Positions 45,050-54,343 of a stretch of 64,000 nt of DNA are shown piece by piece (position 1 is the first letter of the stretch; each line of letters starts with the position of its first letter). Origin of the DNA: JADKIH01 sp031417395 (GTDB lineage Bacteria > Bacteroidota > Bacteroidia > AKYH767-A > 2013-40CM-41-45); assembly GCA_031417395.1 (NCBI GenBank), contig JANOVM010000024.1:22097-86096 (forward strand), read 5' to 3'. Position numbers and translations under genes: made by a program. The notes beneath the pieces were generated by a model. The model was given only the letters and a program-made list of their open reading frames with translations, was not told the origin of the DNA and searched no databases.

Positions 45050-45705
45050 TAATTTATTCTTTTATTACGAATTTCAAGAGCCTTCCTGTATAATTCTATA
45101 TCAATCTTGTTCAAGTCGGAGATAATTTTTCTTTCTTCCTGTGTCACAGTAGGGAGCCCGGATTTAAATTCAGAGTTATCATTGATTCTTGGAATTTCAA
45201 TTGGTCCCCAGTTTAATTTTTTCGCTAAAAAATTTAAGTCTATGTCGAAGTATTCAGTTAATCCAATAAAGAAAATGCTATTAATATCCAGTCCATCGAG
45301 AAACCGATGCATTCTATTTCTTGAAGCATCGAGGGAAGCATATTCAATCACTGATTCATTTTTTCTTTTTTGAAGGTCGGAATTGTATATTTCAAGACTA
45401 ATTCTTTTTTTGAAGAAAAAATAATTTGATATAACTCTGTCAACCGGATCTCTCACCCAGGTAATTATTTTAGCGTTTTTGAAATTATTCAAATTACTTA
45501 TTTCATTAAATTTAAAATGGCCGTGAACCACTTTAATGGAATCGTTTAATTGGGAAGCGAATTGCTCTACCGGAGGTATACTTTTATCAGGATAATTTTT
45601 ACGGTCGAAGTTTGACAAATTTGTGTTATCATAAATAGAACCTAAAATTACCAGAAAGCTTCTGCCTGCCGTTTTTGGAATATGTATAGAAACAAGTTCA
45701 ATCAT
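45049..45705 (-). CDS. Sulfotransferase (family 2, carbohydrate type)
   Basis: A 218-residue PAPS-dependent sulfotransferase. The 5'-phosphosulfate loop is SIHIPKTAGRSF and the 3'-phosphate site is IITWVRDPVDRVISNYFFF. VVHGHFKF between them is typical of the heparan-2-O/chondroitin-type Sulfotransfer_2 family. FIGLTEYFDIDLNFLAKKL fits the C-terminal region. It is a paralogue of the next upstream gene and probably sulfates a surface polysaccharide before export. The gene is within the ABC-exporter operon, overlapping the fusion gene by one base. Confidence 0.88.
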   Translation of the reverse strand: MIELVSIHIPKTAGRSFLVILGSIYDNTNLSNFDRKNYPDKSIPPVEQFASQLNDSIKVVHGHFKFNEISNLNNFKNAKIITWVRDPVDRVISNYFFFKKRISLEIYNSDLQKRKNESVIEYASLDASRNRMHRFLDGLDINSIFFIGLTEYFDIDLNFLAKKLNWGPIEIPRINDNSEFKSGLPTVTQEERKIISDLNKIDIELYRKALEIRNKRIN

Positions 45706-45723
45706 CAGTTAAAATGCGAAATT

Positions 45724-46410
45724 TTATTCTTTTATTTTATCTTTCCTGATACGAAGAGCTTCTTTATACAAATGTACATCATCTGTATTCAGCTCTCGGA
45801 TTTCATTGATAATGTCGTTAGGGAGTAGCTTTTCTTTCATGGCTGTTTTATTGTGATATAAAGCCTGAGGGATTTCTTTTCGATTCAAAACAGTTGATAG
45901 CCTTGTTAATTCCTCATCAAAGAACTCACAGATACCTATAAAGTCAAAATTCTCAAGTCTGCTGCCTGAAAGAAACTTCGTCTGGCGGTTCCTGTTGATT
46001 TCAGCACGAGCATATTCAATGAGTGTTCTTTGAAGTTTACTAAGAATGTTAAGGTTGTTGCTTTCTTCATTAAGAAGTTCTTTTATTCTTGATTCGAGAT
46101 AATAAAAATTGGAAATGACTCTTTCAACGGGATCGCGGACCCAGGTAATAAGCGTATAATTTTCCGGTAATTTAAAATATTTGATTAAATCTTCATAGAC
46201 AAAATGGCCATGAATTACTTTGACAGAGGGAAGCTGCTTTTTATCGTAAATCATTTCATTCACCCGTATTATTCCTTTCTCATTAATATCGAAACGCACC
46301 AGTTGATCGTCTCCATACATACTTCTTAAAATATTTCGGAAAGAAGTACCTGCTGTTTTTGGAATATGTAGGGAAATAAGTTCGGGACTGGGTTTACGGT
46401 CGAATAGCAT
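45724..46410 (-). CDS. Sulfotransferase (family 2, carbohydrate type)
   Basis: A 228-residue PAPS-dependent sulfotransferase and paralogue of the gene at 45049. Visible motifs are SLHIPKTAGTSFRNIL (5'-phosphosulfate), VIHGHFVYEDL, LITWVRDPVERVISNFYYL (3'-phosphate) and FIGICEFFDEELTRL. It starts 4 nt after the ABC ATPase gene. Two paralogues plus the fused sulfotransferase suggest that three positions, or three sugars, of the glycan are sulfated. Confidence 0.9.
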   Translation of the reverse strand: MLFDRKPSPELISLHIPKTAGTSFRNILRSMYGDDQLVRFDINEKGIIRVNEMIYDKKQLPSVKVIHGHFVYEDLIKYFKLPENYTLITWVRDPVERVISNFYYLESRIKELLNEESNNLNILSKLQRTLIEYARAEINRNRQTKFLSGSRLENFDFIGICEFFDEELTRLSTVLNRKEIPQALYHNKTAMKEKLLPNDIINEIRELNTDDVHLYKEALRIRKDKIKE

Positions 46411-46414
46411 ATTC

Positions 46415-47206
46415 CTAATATAAATATTTTTCTGAATCGAGATGTGTAAAATTTTTGATGTAAAAATCTACGCCTGATTTAACATTGTCAGAGCCGTAAA
46501 CTAGCTTGCCATGGTCAAGAACCACTAAATTACTTGCCAGCAATTCAATTCTTTTTATGTTGTGTGTAATAAAAATAATTCCGCATTTTTCAGAGATATT
46601 TTGCAGGTTTTCATAACACTTAGACCGGAATGAAATATCTCCAACAGAAAGTCCTTCATCAATAATTAAAATATCAGGTTCTGTTGCAACAGCAATGGAA
46701 TAGCCAAGCCTCGATTGCATACCGGAGGAATAGCTTCCATAAGGAGAATCAATGAATTTACCCAATTCTGAGAAGGATATAATCCAATCTATTTTCTCTT
46801 CAAGTTTGGATTTTGACATACCAAACATGCCGGCTTTTACATAAATATTTTCTCTTCCCGTAAAATGAGGTTGCATACCGGTTTTAACTGCAAATAAACT
46901 TGAAACACTTCCATTAACTTCAATTACTCCTTTATCCAGCGGATAGATACCTGCTATCATACGCATTAAGGTAGTTTTACCCGATCCATTATTTCCAAGA
47001 ATACTCAGGATTTCTCCCCGATGAAGTTTTAAACTCACATCATTCAAAGCCCAAAACTCCTGTTTTCTGAGAACATCACGCTTTAGATTTTGTCCTGTTA
47101 GCAAACGAGCAATATCCGTCATGCCATGAAACATATTCCATTTCAAGTCACGGCTAAATTTCTTACTTACTCCCTGAACATTTAAAAGGCATTCCCTTGT
47201 ATCCAT
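46415..47206 (-). CDS. Polysaccharide ABC exporter ATPase (Wzt/TagH-like)
   Basis: A 263-residue ATPase of the polysaccharide-export ABC class. Walker A is ILGNNGSGKTTLMRMIAG, the signature is YSSGMQSRLGYSIA, Walker B is ILIIDEGLSVGD, and the switch histidine lies in IIFITHN. The N-terminal KFSRDLKWNMFHGMTDIARLL segment before the Walker A is typical of Wzt-like proteins. There is no C-terminal carbohydrate-binding domain, so substrate selection is not through a Wzt-C module. It pairs with the permease 14 bp upstream. Confidence 0.93.
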   Translation of the reverse strand: MDTRECLLNVQGVSKKFSRDLKWNMFHGMTDIARLLTGQNLKRDVLRKQEFWALNDVSLKLHRGEILSILGNNGSGKTTLMRMIAGIYPLDKGVIEVNGSVSSLFAVKTGMQPHFTGRENIYVKAGMFGMSKSKLEEKIDWIISFSELGKFIDSPYGSYSSGMQSRLGYSIAVATEPDILIIDEGLSVGDISFRSKCYENLQNISEKCGIIFITHNIKRIELLASNLVVLDHGKLVYGSDNVKSGVDFYIKNFTHLDSEKYLY

Positions 47207-47220
47207 CTTTTCTGTTTGTA

Positions 47221-48072
47221 TTAAAGTATGATTTTTTCAAATACAACAGGACTGGAAATCGTAAAAAAACGATATGAAAAGACAAGAAACAGAAAGGAAG
47301 AAACAGCGCAAATAAGAAATACGTTCAAATCCGGAAATCCCTGATTCAAAAGAACACTGCGTGGGAAATTGATCAGGTAGGTAAGTGGATTGTATTTCAT
47401 TATTAACTGAAGTATAGAATTATTTACAGTTGTGGCAAAGACGACAGGTGTGATAAATTTTAGCAGCTCAAGCGAATTGTCGAATAGTGTAGTAAAATCG
47501 AGAGCGACGATTTTTAAAACAGAAAAAATTAGGCCAAGTCCTGTTCCCAAAAAAATTATTGGCAGCAAAGCAAAAGGAAATATAAATGAAGTCCACGATA
47601 ATGGTACTTTAAATAATACTAATACCAGTATGGATAATCCCATTGGAATTGCAAAATTTACAATTGCAATTATTATTTTCTCTATGACGATAATAACGTG
47701 AGGGAAATTATTATGCAGCAATTCACTTCCTCTTCCGGTATACGTTTCACTGATGCTCTTGTAAAAACTGATGAAAAAACTCCAGATAGCATTGCTTAGG
47801 AATACATAAGCAACATAGGGGATTTTAGTATCGCCCGGATTTAGCATGCCTGTTGATTGCAACAATACCCATAAGAATATGGAGAATATGGGTGAAATGA
47901 ATAACCAGGCTACACCAAGAAAGGATCTTTTGTATTGTTGGGTAAGACCAACTCTTGTAAGCCATATAATTAGCGTACGGTAATCGGAAATGTTTTTGAA
48001 AAGTTCCCTGGCATTACTTAGGAATCTGTAATTCCTGTAATCGTCGGGAGAATATATTTTCGATTTCATCAT
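47221..48072 (-). CDS. Polysaccharide ABC exporter permease (Wzm-like)
   Basis: A 283-residue ABC-2 type inner-membrane protein with six hydrophobic segments, first gene of the leftward export operon. The N-terminal amphipathic part with LTRVGLTQQYKRSFLGVAWL is characteristic of O-antigen and teichoic-acid export permeases; further segments include FSIFLWVLLQSTGML, IWSFFISFYKSISETYTGRG and YNPLTYLINFPRSVLL. It should export the lipid-linked glycan made by the neighbouring glycosyltransferases. Confidence 0.9.
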   Translation of the reverse strand: MMKSKIYSPDDYRNYRFLSNARELFKNISDYRTLIIWLTRVGLTQQYKRSFLGVAWLFISPIFSIFLWVLLQSTGMLNPGDTKIPYVAYVFLSNAIWSFFISFYKSISETYTGRGSELLHNNFPHVIIVIEKIIIAIVNFAIPMGLSILVLVLFKVPLSWTSFIFPFALLPIIFLGTGLGLIFSVLKIVALDFTTLFDNSLELLKFITPVVFATTVNNSILQLIMKYNPLTYLINFPRSVLLNQGFPDLNVFLICAVSSFLFLVFSYRFFTISSPVVFEKIIL

Positions 48073-48432
48073 TCAGTCAATCTATGAAGATAGGGTCATT
48101 GTTCTTACGTAGGTTTTTATTTCTTTTTATTTTATAAACGTATTCGTTTCAAAGTGTAACGAGAATAATGACTTGTTTGTTCTTTAATCAAAGTTGAAAA
48201 AAGTAATTTATAAATGAATGCTAAACCAGGGACAGGGGGGATAAACATTTCAGATTAACTCTCAGTATCTTAAACTGTTACAGTTAGTTTTAAATTATGT
48301 GTTAAGTGTAATCGTATATTTTTCCGGGGACATTTATAAGCTGAAATTTGGTGAAATAATTTCATTTTTCCAAAATCAGCATTCAATATATATTATATAT
48401 TTGCTTTTTAAACAAATAACTAAGAATACAAA
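48073..48432. other. Divergent non-coding region between the export operon and a small lipoprotein
   Basis: This is 360 bp without a gene. It contains a likely -7 element TATATTTG (48396-48403) for the rightward lipoprotein gene, and the unseen promoter of the leftward export operon. No other signal was found. Confidence 0.5.
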
Positions 48433-48906
48433 ATGAAAAAACTATTTATCTTCCTTCAGGCCATGCTATTTACTTTCATTCTGTCATCGTGTGGCGGTCA
48501 GAAAAATGCACCTGAAAACCAGTCTGTTACTCCGCCAGCTACTCAATCCGGTGAATCTTCGTCGGAAAAAAATGAAGCACCGGCTACAGGAGAAGGAGAG
48601 AAAAAATCTGATGAAATGCCGGCAGCAAATAGCACTGCAGGTCAAACAATGTCAGGATCTGAGGTAATTGATTTTACCATGAATAAATTGACAAGAAAGA
48701 TAAATCTAAAGGCAGAGCAAGTTGGTTCAATAAAGGGAATTATTACCAAAAAATTTGTTGAAAAAGGGGAAGACATGAATAAGAAATATATGCTGGAAGA
48801 GTCAAAAGCAATCAGTAAAGATCTTTTATTGCAATCGCACGATGCTATATTAACAATTCTTGAACCTGAACAAAAAGCAGTGTTTGTTACATTAGGTCAA
48901 CATTAA
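48433..48906 (+). CDS. Small lipoprotein with Spy-like helical domain
   Basis: A 157-residue lipoprotein (lipobox ILSSC, then GGQKN). Residues 20-75 are a disordered Pro/Ser/Glu/Ala linker. Residues 78-157 are helical (IDFTMNKLTRKINLKAEQVG, ISKDLLLQSHDAILTILEPE), reminiscent of the LTxxQ helical pairs in Spy/CpxP-like periplasmic proteins. That similarity is weak. It stands alone between two leftward glycan operons and is convergent with the GT4 gene at 48914. Confidence 0.7.
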   Translation: MKKLFIFLQAMLFTFILSSCGGQKNAPENQSVTPPATQSGESSSEKNEAPATGEGEKKSDEMPAANSTAGQTMSGSEVIDFTMNKLTRKINLKAEQVGSIKGIITKKFVEKGEDMNKKYMLEESKAISKDLLLQSHDAILTILEPEQKAVFVTLGQH

Positions 48907-48913
48907 TAAGTAA

Positions 48914-50008
48914 TTATTTTTTGATTATGCTTTGGTATAAACTCATATAGGCGGTCATGCTTTTTTCAATTGTAAAATCATGGTTGGGTTTATATTCCCA
49001 TACATTATTAATTGCCATTTCAAGGGCCTGATTAATTGCACCGGCATTAAGTTCATTCAGGGCAATTTGTTTACCACTGACAACTTCAGGAAGCGAGCCT
49101 TGTCCGGAAGAAATAATAGGAACACCCATTCCTGCCGATTCTGCTGCAACGAAACAAAATCCTTCGCTATATGAAGGAATGATAACACAACTTGAAGTTG
49201 AAACTTCTTTTAAAAGATCTTCTTTGGAAAGGTTATGTAAAAGTATAATATTAGTTCTAACAGGCGTCGAATTGATGATTTGCATTACCTTCCTGAATAA
49301 TTTAGTTGGGTAGGTAGGTATAATCAATTTCAATTTTGCTTCAGGCCTGTTTGTAATAAATGTTTGGGCAGCTTCCAGCAATAAGTCAAGTCCTTTTGAA
49401 ATTCCCAGTCGTCCAAAAAAGCAAAAAGTGAATTTTTCAGGCGGTTGATACGTGTTGCGGGTTAAAAGTCCATAATCAAGTCCATTATAAATTTTGACAA
49501 TTTTATTTTCAGAGATACCTTGGGATATTAATGATTTCCGGGTGTAATCTGAAACAGCAATGTATTTATGGAAGGGCAATTTTAATATAAGCCATTCATA
49601 CAAATAAAATCCCCAAAGTTTCCATCGGGCTGTAAAGGGCAGACGAAGCCATAACTTGCCCCATACTTCATGGAATGTTATGATTACTTTTTTTCTTAAG
49701 AGGAGTCCGGCCAGAAAAGCAGGAATAGCAGAATTATAGGAAGTGGTGTGTATTATATCAACAGTTCGAGCGTTTCGATAAACTTCCGGAAGGCTCATAA
49801 TGGTAAATAAAAACCGGTTGTAACAATTGATTCTTTTTATCTGAATGCCTTTGTATTCTTCTGACTTTTTTACTGAATCATCAAATAAAGTAGTTACCAC
49901 TTGAACTTCATTACCGGCTTGGACAAGTGAAGTTGTCAGATTAAGAAAAAGCTCTTCAGCGCCGCCTACATAAGGGTAAAAATGTTCAACAACAAATAGG
50001 AATTTCAT
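48914..50008 (-). CDS. GT4-family glycosyltransferase
   Basis: A 364-residue GT-B enzyme. The N-terminus FVVEHFYPYVGGAEELFLNL is the usual acceptor-side loop; donor-side motifs are FCFFGRLGISKGLDLLLEAA and VIIPSYSEGFCFVAAESAGMGV with the E-x7-E pair. It is the last gene of a leftward group with DUF2304, GT2 and the GT-C-like protein, overlapping DUF2304 by 4 bp. It probably adds a sugar to a lipid-linked glycan. Confidence 0.9.
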   Translation of the reverse strand: MKFLFVVEHFYPYVGGAEELFLNLTTSLVQAGNEVQVVTTLFDDSVKKSEEYKGIQIKRINCYNRFLFTIMSLPEVYRNARTVDIIHTTSYNSAIPAFLAGLLLRKKVIITFHEVWGKLWLRLPFTARWKLWGFYLYEWLILKLPFHKYIAVSDYTRKSLISQGISENKIVKIYNGLDYGLLTRNTYQPPEKFTFCFFGRLGISKGLDLLLEAAQTFITNRPEAKLKLIIPTYPTKLFRKVMQIINSTPVRTNIILLHNLSKEDLLKEVSTSSCVIIPSYSEGFCFVAAESAGMGVPIISSGQGSLPEVVSGKQIALNELNAGAINQALEMAINNVWEYKPNHDFTIEKSMTAYMSLYQSIIKK

Positions 50009-50352
50009 TTTTCAGGATCATTCTGTTTTTGCTTTTCAATAGCAATTTTCCTGACAAGATCAGTGATGATTTTGTTTTGTTTTTTAAATGAATTGAATAG
50101 TTTAAAATTCAGGAAGAAAGAAATAGCGAGTCCGATAAAAATTATACCGTTGATGTGATCTTTAATACCAATGGATTTGGAGATAAAGTTAGTAGTGGAA
50201 TCCGGAAAGATGGCTACCATGGATACGAATAGCCATAACAGAACCCATAAGAGTGATTCAAAAAAAGTATTAATCCCGCTTCTGAATTGCCTGATAGAAT
50301 AAATAATTCCAATAATTCCGACTAAAGGAACAATTATCTGAAAAATTCTCAT
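50005..50352 (-). CDS. DUF2304 membrane protein
   Basis: A 115-residue inner-membrane protein with three membrane segments (IIVPLVGIIGIIYSI, LLWVLLWLFVSMVAIFP, INGIIFIGLAISFFL) and a charged C-terminal helix. The order and the DUF2304 pattern (FRSGINTFFESLLW, FISKSIGI) match small proteins found beside dolichyl-phosphate-mannose-synthase-like GT2 genes, as here. It may anchor or assist the GT2 enzyme. Gaps are 2 bp upstream and minus 4 bp downstream. Confidence 0.85.
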   Translation of the reverse strand: MRIFQIIVPLVGIIGIIYSIRQFRSGINTFFESLLWVLLWLFVSMVAIFPDSTTNFISKSIGIKDHINGIIFIGLAISFFLNFKLFNSFKKQNKIITDLVRKIAIEKQKQNDPEK

Positions 50353-50354
50353 AG

Positions 50355-51053
50355 CTATTTATTTTTAAATATAACTGAATAAAATAGGTTAATAAAGGTA
50401 CGGATTCCATTTAGGAAATGCTGTCCTTTGTCTTTTATTTCTTCTGAGTAATAAACGCGGATAGGTACATTAATGATTTTTAATCTATATTGATGGCCTT
50501 TTATAAAAATTTCACTGCAATGTTCATAGGTGTCGTGCTCAATGATTATTTTGTTTAAGGCTTTTTTATTAAAAACTTTAAATCCGGACTGTGAGTCGGT
50601 AATTCTTTTCCCTGCAAAAATACTGGTAACTATATTTGCAATCTGATTGAACCACCAGTTTTTCATTGGGACATCTTTTGTATTTTCTATAAATCGATTT
50701 CCAATTGTAATATCAGCTTTCTGCTTAATATGAGCTTCAATCAATTTGTCAATATCTTCCACATCGTGTTGTGTATCGGCATCGATCATAACAACGGTTT
50801 CTGCATTGAGTACTTCCCTGCAATATTTCAATCCTGTTTCGGTTGCCGCTCCGGCTCCCCGATTAACCAGGTGAGTAAGGATGATGGCATTGAAATCCTT
50901 TATAAGCTCCATGGAATTGTCCGAAGAACCGTCATCAATGACAACAACTTTCGAAAACCCTTTTTCTCTGATTGCTTTTACTACTTTTAATATACGTTCG
51001 CCTTCATTGAAAGACGGAATGATGATTACTACTGAAGAGTGATTAAATGCCAT
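50355..51053 (-). CDS. GT2 glycosyltransferase, dolichyl-phosphate-mannose-synthase-like
   Basis: A 232-residue GT-A enzyme. Nucleotide-sugar motifs are VVIIIPSFNEGERILKVV, VVIDDGSSDNSMELI, HLVNRGAGAATETGLKYC and the DxD-like VMIDADTQHDVED, followed by DITIGNRF and SQSGFKVFNKKAL. No C-terminal membrane domain is present, so it probably works with the DUF2304 protein next to it. It would make a polyprenyl-phosphate sugar used by the GT-C-like protein directly upstream. Confidence 0.9.
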   Translation of the reverse strand: MAFNHSSVVIIIPSFNEGERILKVVKAIREKGFSKVVVIDDGSSDNSMELIKDFNAIILTHLVNRGAGAATETGLKYCREVLNAETVVMIDADTQHDVEDIDKLIEAHIKQKADITIGNRFIENTKDVPMKNWWFNQIANIVTSIFAGKRITDSQSGFKVFNKKALNKIIIEHDTYEHCSEIFIKGHQYRLKIINVPIRVYYSEEIKDKGQHFLNGIRTFINLFYSVIFKNK

Positions 51054-51068
51054 CTATTGCAGTTTCGC

Positions 51069-54000
51069 TTACAGGATTTCGAATAAAGCATCTGTTCCCT
51101 GGTCTATAACACTTTTACCGACCATATCGTATTTTGCTTTAACGATTGTTCCATTTACATTAAAATCCATATCGCCGTCAGGTCTTTCTACAAGTCTGTT
51201 TGTATGTAAAAGCCGTACTTGAGGATTATTTACCAAAGCCATCATTAATTCATTAAACTTTTTTGTAAGCGATTTCTCCGGTGTCATATCTATAGCGGGT
51301 GCATTGAGTCCAACCAGTATGTATTTAATGTTATTTTTTTTGAACTCAAGTGGTAATAAGGTCTTGTCACTATTAGCCAAATTATACATTTCTTTGAAAA
51401 CTCCAAGTTGATTATCCATGTAAACGCGTGAATCGTTGTTTACAATATAATAATTTAAGAATGTAGAGACATTTAATATTTTAGATTTTTTATCACGATT
51501 TAATGTATTCAGAATATTGAACTGAGCAGGATTGAAATAATTTTTCAGCACTTCTTTTTCATTGTATTCTCCAACGGCGTACTTGGCAGATTGAACATCC
51601 AGAAACTCCTTGAAGTTAATTTTAGTCATATCTGTTGCCAATAGATATTTTGACGGAATAAACTGGTATGGAAGAATTAGCGCGAACCAAATACAGGAGC
51701 AGACTGTTACGTACCGTTTAATAAAAGGATTTTTATACGAGTCAGATTCCTCTTTGTTTGTTAAAACAACAATAATTATGGGAATCAATGAAAACCCTGC
51801 AATACCGTACCAGATTATTCCGCTCGACAGAACAATCCAGTATTGAATAATGCAAAAAGTAAAAGCAATGAAGACCTTTGAAATAGTAGTGAGTCCGGTA
51901 AGACTGTTTTTAAATAGAAAATAAATGGGAATGGAAAACAATGCTAATAAGATGAAGCAAATTCCAAGCGGTTGAATGGTCAAGTAATTATAAATGGGCA
52001 TCAGTAAATTCCCCGAGGTAATAAATGCTTGTTTAAGAGAGTCGTAAAGAGGAAGGAGGAGAGTTCCAAAGAAAAAAGATCCGGATGATTTAATTGTATC
52101 AAAAGAGGTTTTATGCGCTATTTGATCTACAATAAGTTGTACGGATTGAATGGAAAAAATAAGTAAGAGTAGAAGTAAAATCATCTTACAAAGATTCAAG
52201 GGCAGCTGCCTGACAGTAAATCCAAATATGAATACAGGAAGTAAAATCAGTAAAAGAATTCCTGTGTCGGAAGTGACCAGTCTTACGTTGCTTTTCATAA
52301 CAATCCTGTAAGGAAGTGAAATGAATCTGATAATACCGGTTTCATATCCCAGAAATCTCCTGATCTCTTCGTGTTTTTCCTTATTGGTTGATTTTTCCTG
52401 AGGCGTATTCTTTAGCGGACTTTCATTTGAAGAATTATTAGTTGTATTTAATTGTGCTAAAAGATGCAGAGGGTTCTTCGGCAGATCAAGCAGTCCAAAA
52501 GCGGCAAATGACTTATTAGAGTTATTACTATAATCACCCATTGTTTTTGATTTGCCCGATTGATGCTCAATGCTGCTTGTATTATTTGCAACATTTGAAT
52601 ACAATTCCGGAAGAGGTGATTTGCCTGTGAGAATACTATCAATTGATAACTTTTTATTTTCTGAAATATGTTCGAGTGCCCAGGGAAGAAAGGTAAGTCC
52701 AATAGTCAAACCAAAAACAAATGCATATTTCCCGGCTTGTAAAACACCGGCACTATTTTTCTTATAAGCAATAATCAAAGCAGCTAAACCGAGAATAAAG
52801 GGAACGATAAAGCGGTAGAGCATCAGGTCTTTTTCAAAAGCCGCAAATCTCGTGAGATCAAGACCAAAAATAATTGCGAAATTTAAAAAGAAGACAGCAA
52901 TAGCGCCATATTTCCCCGCATGCATATAAAACAGAACGACAAGCATAGCAAAAATACTAAGCATTGCTATATACTTTATACCAAAAGAGTAGCCGAGTAA
53001 AAGACCGCAAAGTATCCATAATAAACTATCGGGTGAGAAGCGCGATAACTTTTTTGGTTTATCCTGTTTCTTTGGTGATGCTTGTAAAGTTGTTTTACCT
53101 GTTAAAAGTAAAACACAGACCAGGGAATAAAACAGCATAGCCAGATCGACTTTTTCTTCAATGCGTGATAACCAGATTGTATTTGGTAAGGAATAAAAAA
53201 GTGAGCAGGCAAATAGACTCCAGTTTCTGTTTATGTTAAGATTTTTACAAATTAGGTAAATACCGATAATTGAAAGTATTCCCGGCATTACTGAGAGTAG
53301 AATGGTTATAGTAGTATTGTTAAAAATAATAAAGCCAAGACTCATAAAAAGTGACCAGTTGTAAGCATCTCCACCGTGTGTCAGTCCATGATAGCCGGCA
53401 ATAAGCTTTGGTGTATTCATATAAAGATTCAAGCCATCGTAGCCGGTTGGAAAAGTCCTTGTTGTTGCTGTAAGATTTATTGCCAGCAAGAGGATCAGAC
53501 AGGCATAAGCTAAAATTGCCAGTGAATGAATCTTAAAAGGGTCTGATTTTTTAAATAATGTTTGTCGGAAAGTTTCAAGTGATTTTTTCCATGCCGGGAA
53601 AATTAAAATCAGAATAAAAGGAATAGCAATGAATTGATGTAATAATCCAAATAATCCCAAAAAGAACAAGCCGGTGGTAATGACAATAAAGCCAATAGCT
53701 AAACTAATTAATATGGATGAGTTTTTTTCAATTGAAATCGGCAGCAGATTCAAAATATACGTACCACTGCTAAGTGCAGCCAATAAAATAAATCCCAGAC
53801 CAATATGAAATCCAATTGATTTAAATATAAATATTAGCGTTCCCTGCAGAGGATTTGGTATCAGATTTGTTTTAGTACTATAAAAAAGCATAATTACTGC
53901 CATTATGCAAAGAGTAAAAGCATAATGATAAATGCCGCGAAAGTTTTTAATTTCTGTTTCTAGTCCAATTTTCTTTTTGTTCGATAATAAATAGGAGATT

Positions 54001-54176
54001 CCCGCTGTTAAAATCAACGTAACAAAAAGCAAGTCGGCATATTCAAAATACAGATAGGCGTCATGAAAATAGTTGGAGTAATTAAAATAATCCAAAAACA
54101 GAAAAGCCGCCCAAAGAATACAGAACAATTGAATAATCCGGGAGGCAGCGAATTTTTTAATCATAGATAGCGGCAC
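51069..54176 (-). CDS. Large multi-pass membrane protein, GT-C/GT39-like
   Basis: A 1035-residue inner-membrane protein with roughly twenty hydrophobic segments and a C-terminal soluble domain of about 150 residues. The segment TFPTGYDGLNLYMNTPKLIA near residue 245 occupies the place of the acidic first-loop motif of GT-C glycosyltransferases that use polyprenyl-phosphate sugars, and LSRIEEKVDLAMLFYSLV follows a few helices later. An unusual charged 70-residue loop (SNNSNKSFAAF, NESPLKNTPQEKSTNKEKH) sits near 545-610. It probably transfers a sugar to a lipid-linked or exported glycan. It lies 15 bp before the GT2 gene and 167 bp after the flavoprotein gene. Confidence 0.75.
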   Translation of the reverse strand: MPLSMIKKFAASRIIQLFCILWAAFLFLDYFNYSNYFHDAYLYFEYADLLFVTLILTAGISYLLSNKKKIGLETEIKNFRGIYHYAFTLCIMAVIMLFYSTKTNLIPNPLQGTLIFIFKSIGFHIGLGFILLAALSSGTYILNLLPISIEKNSSILISLAIGFIVITTGLFFLGLFGLLHQFIAIPFILILIFPAWKKSLETFRQTLFKKSDPFKIHSLAILAYACLILLLAINLTATTRTFPTGYDGLNLYMNTPKLIAGYHGLTHGGDAYNWSLFMSLGFIIFNNTTITILLSVMPGILSIIGIYLICKNLNINRNWSLFACSLFYSLPNTIWLSRIEEKVDLAMLFYSLVCVLLLTGKTTLQASPKKQDKPKKLSRFSPDSLLWILCGLLLGYSFGIKYIAMLSIFAMLVVLFYMHAGKYGAIAVFFLNFAIIFGLDLTRFAAFEKDLMLYRFIVPFILGLAALIIAYKKNSAGVLQAGKYAFVFGLTIGLTFLPWALEHISENKKLSIDSILTGKSPLPELYSNVANNTSSIEHQSGKSKTMGDYSNNSNKSFAAFGLLDLPKNPLHLLAQLNTTNNSSNESPLKNTPQEKSTNKEKHEEIRRFLGYETGIIRFISLPYRIVMKSNVRLVTSDTGILLLILLPVFIFGFTVRQLPLNLCKMILLLLLLIFSIQSVQLIVDQIAHKTSFDTIKSSGSFFFGTLLLPLYDSLKQAFITSGNLLMPIYNYLTIQPLGICFILLALFSIPIYFLFKNSLTGLTTISKVFIAFTFCIIQYWIVLSSGIIWYGIAGFSLIPIIIVVLTNKEESDSYKNPFIKRYVTVCSCIWFALILPYQFIPSKYLLATDMTKINFKEFLDVQSAKYAVGEYNEKEVLKNYFNPAQFNILNTLNRDKKSKILNVSTFLNYYIVNNDSRVYMDNQLGVFKEMYNLANSDKTLLPLEFKKNNIKYILVGLNAPAIDMTPEKSLTKKFNELMMALVNNPQVRLLHTNRLVERPDGDMDFNVNGTIVKAKYDMVGKSVIDQGTDALFEIL

Positions 54177-54315
54177 TTAATGGAAAGTAGAAGTGTTTTT
54201 CTTTTTTCTAAATTCTTTTTAAACAGCAGTAATTTATATAGGGGAAAGGTATAAAAATATCTAAATACTTATGCATTAGAAAGAAAAATCTAATGATAAA
54301 AATCGTTCAATTAAT

Positions 54316-54343
54316 GACCCTAGGCGGGTCTTCTGACCAGAAG
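54316..54343 (-). other. Two tandem small hairpins after the flavoprotein gene
   Basis: CTTCTG/CAGAAG (54330-54343) and GACCC/GGGTC (54316-54330) lie directly after the stop codon. There is no T-run, so they are a weak terminator or an mRNA-stability or attenuation element between the pyrrole-type cassette and the glycan genes. Confidence 0.45.
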
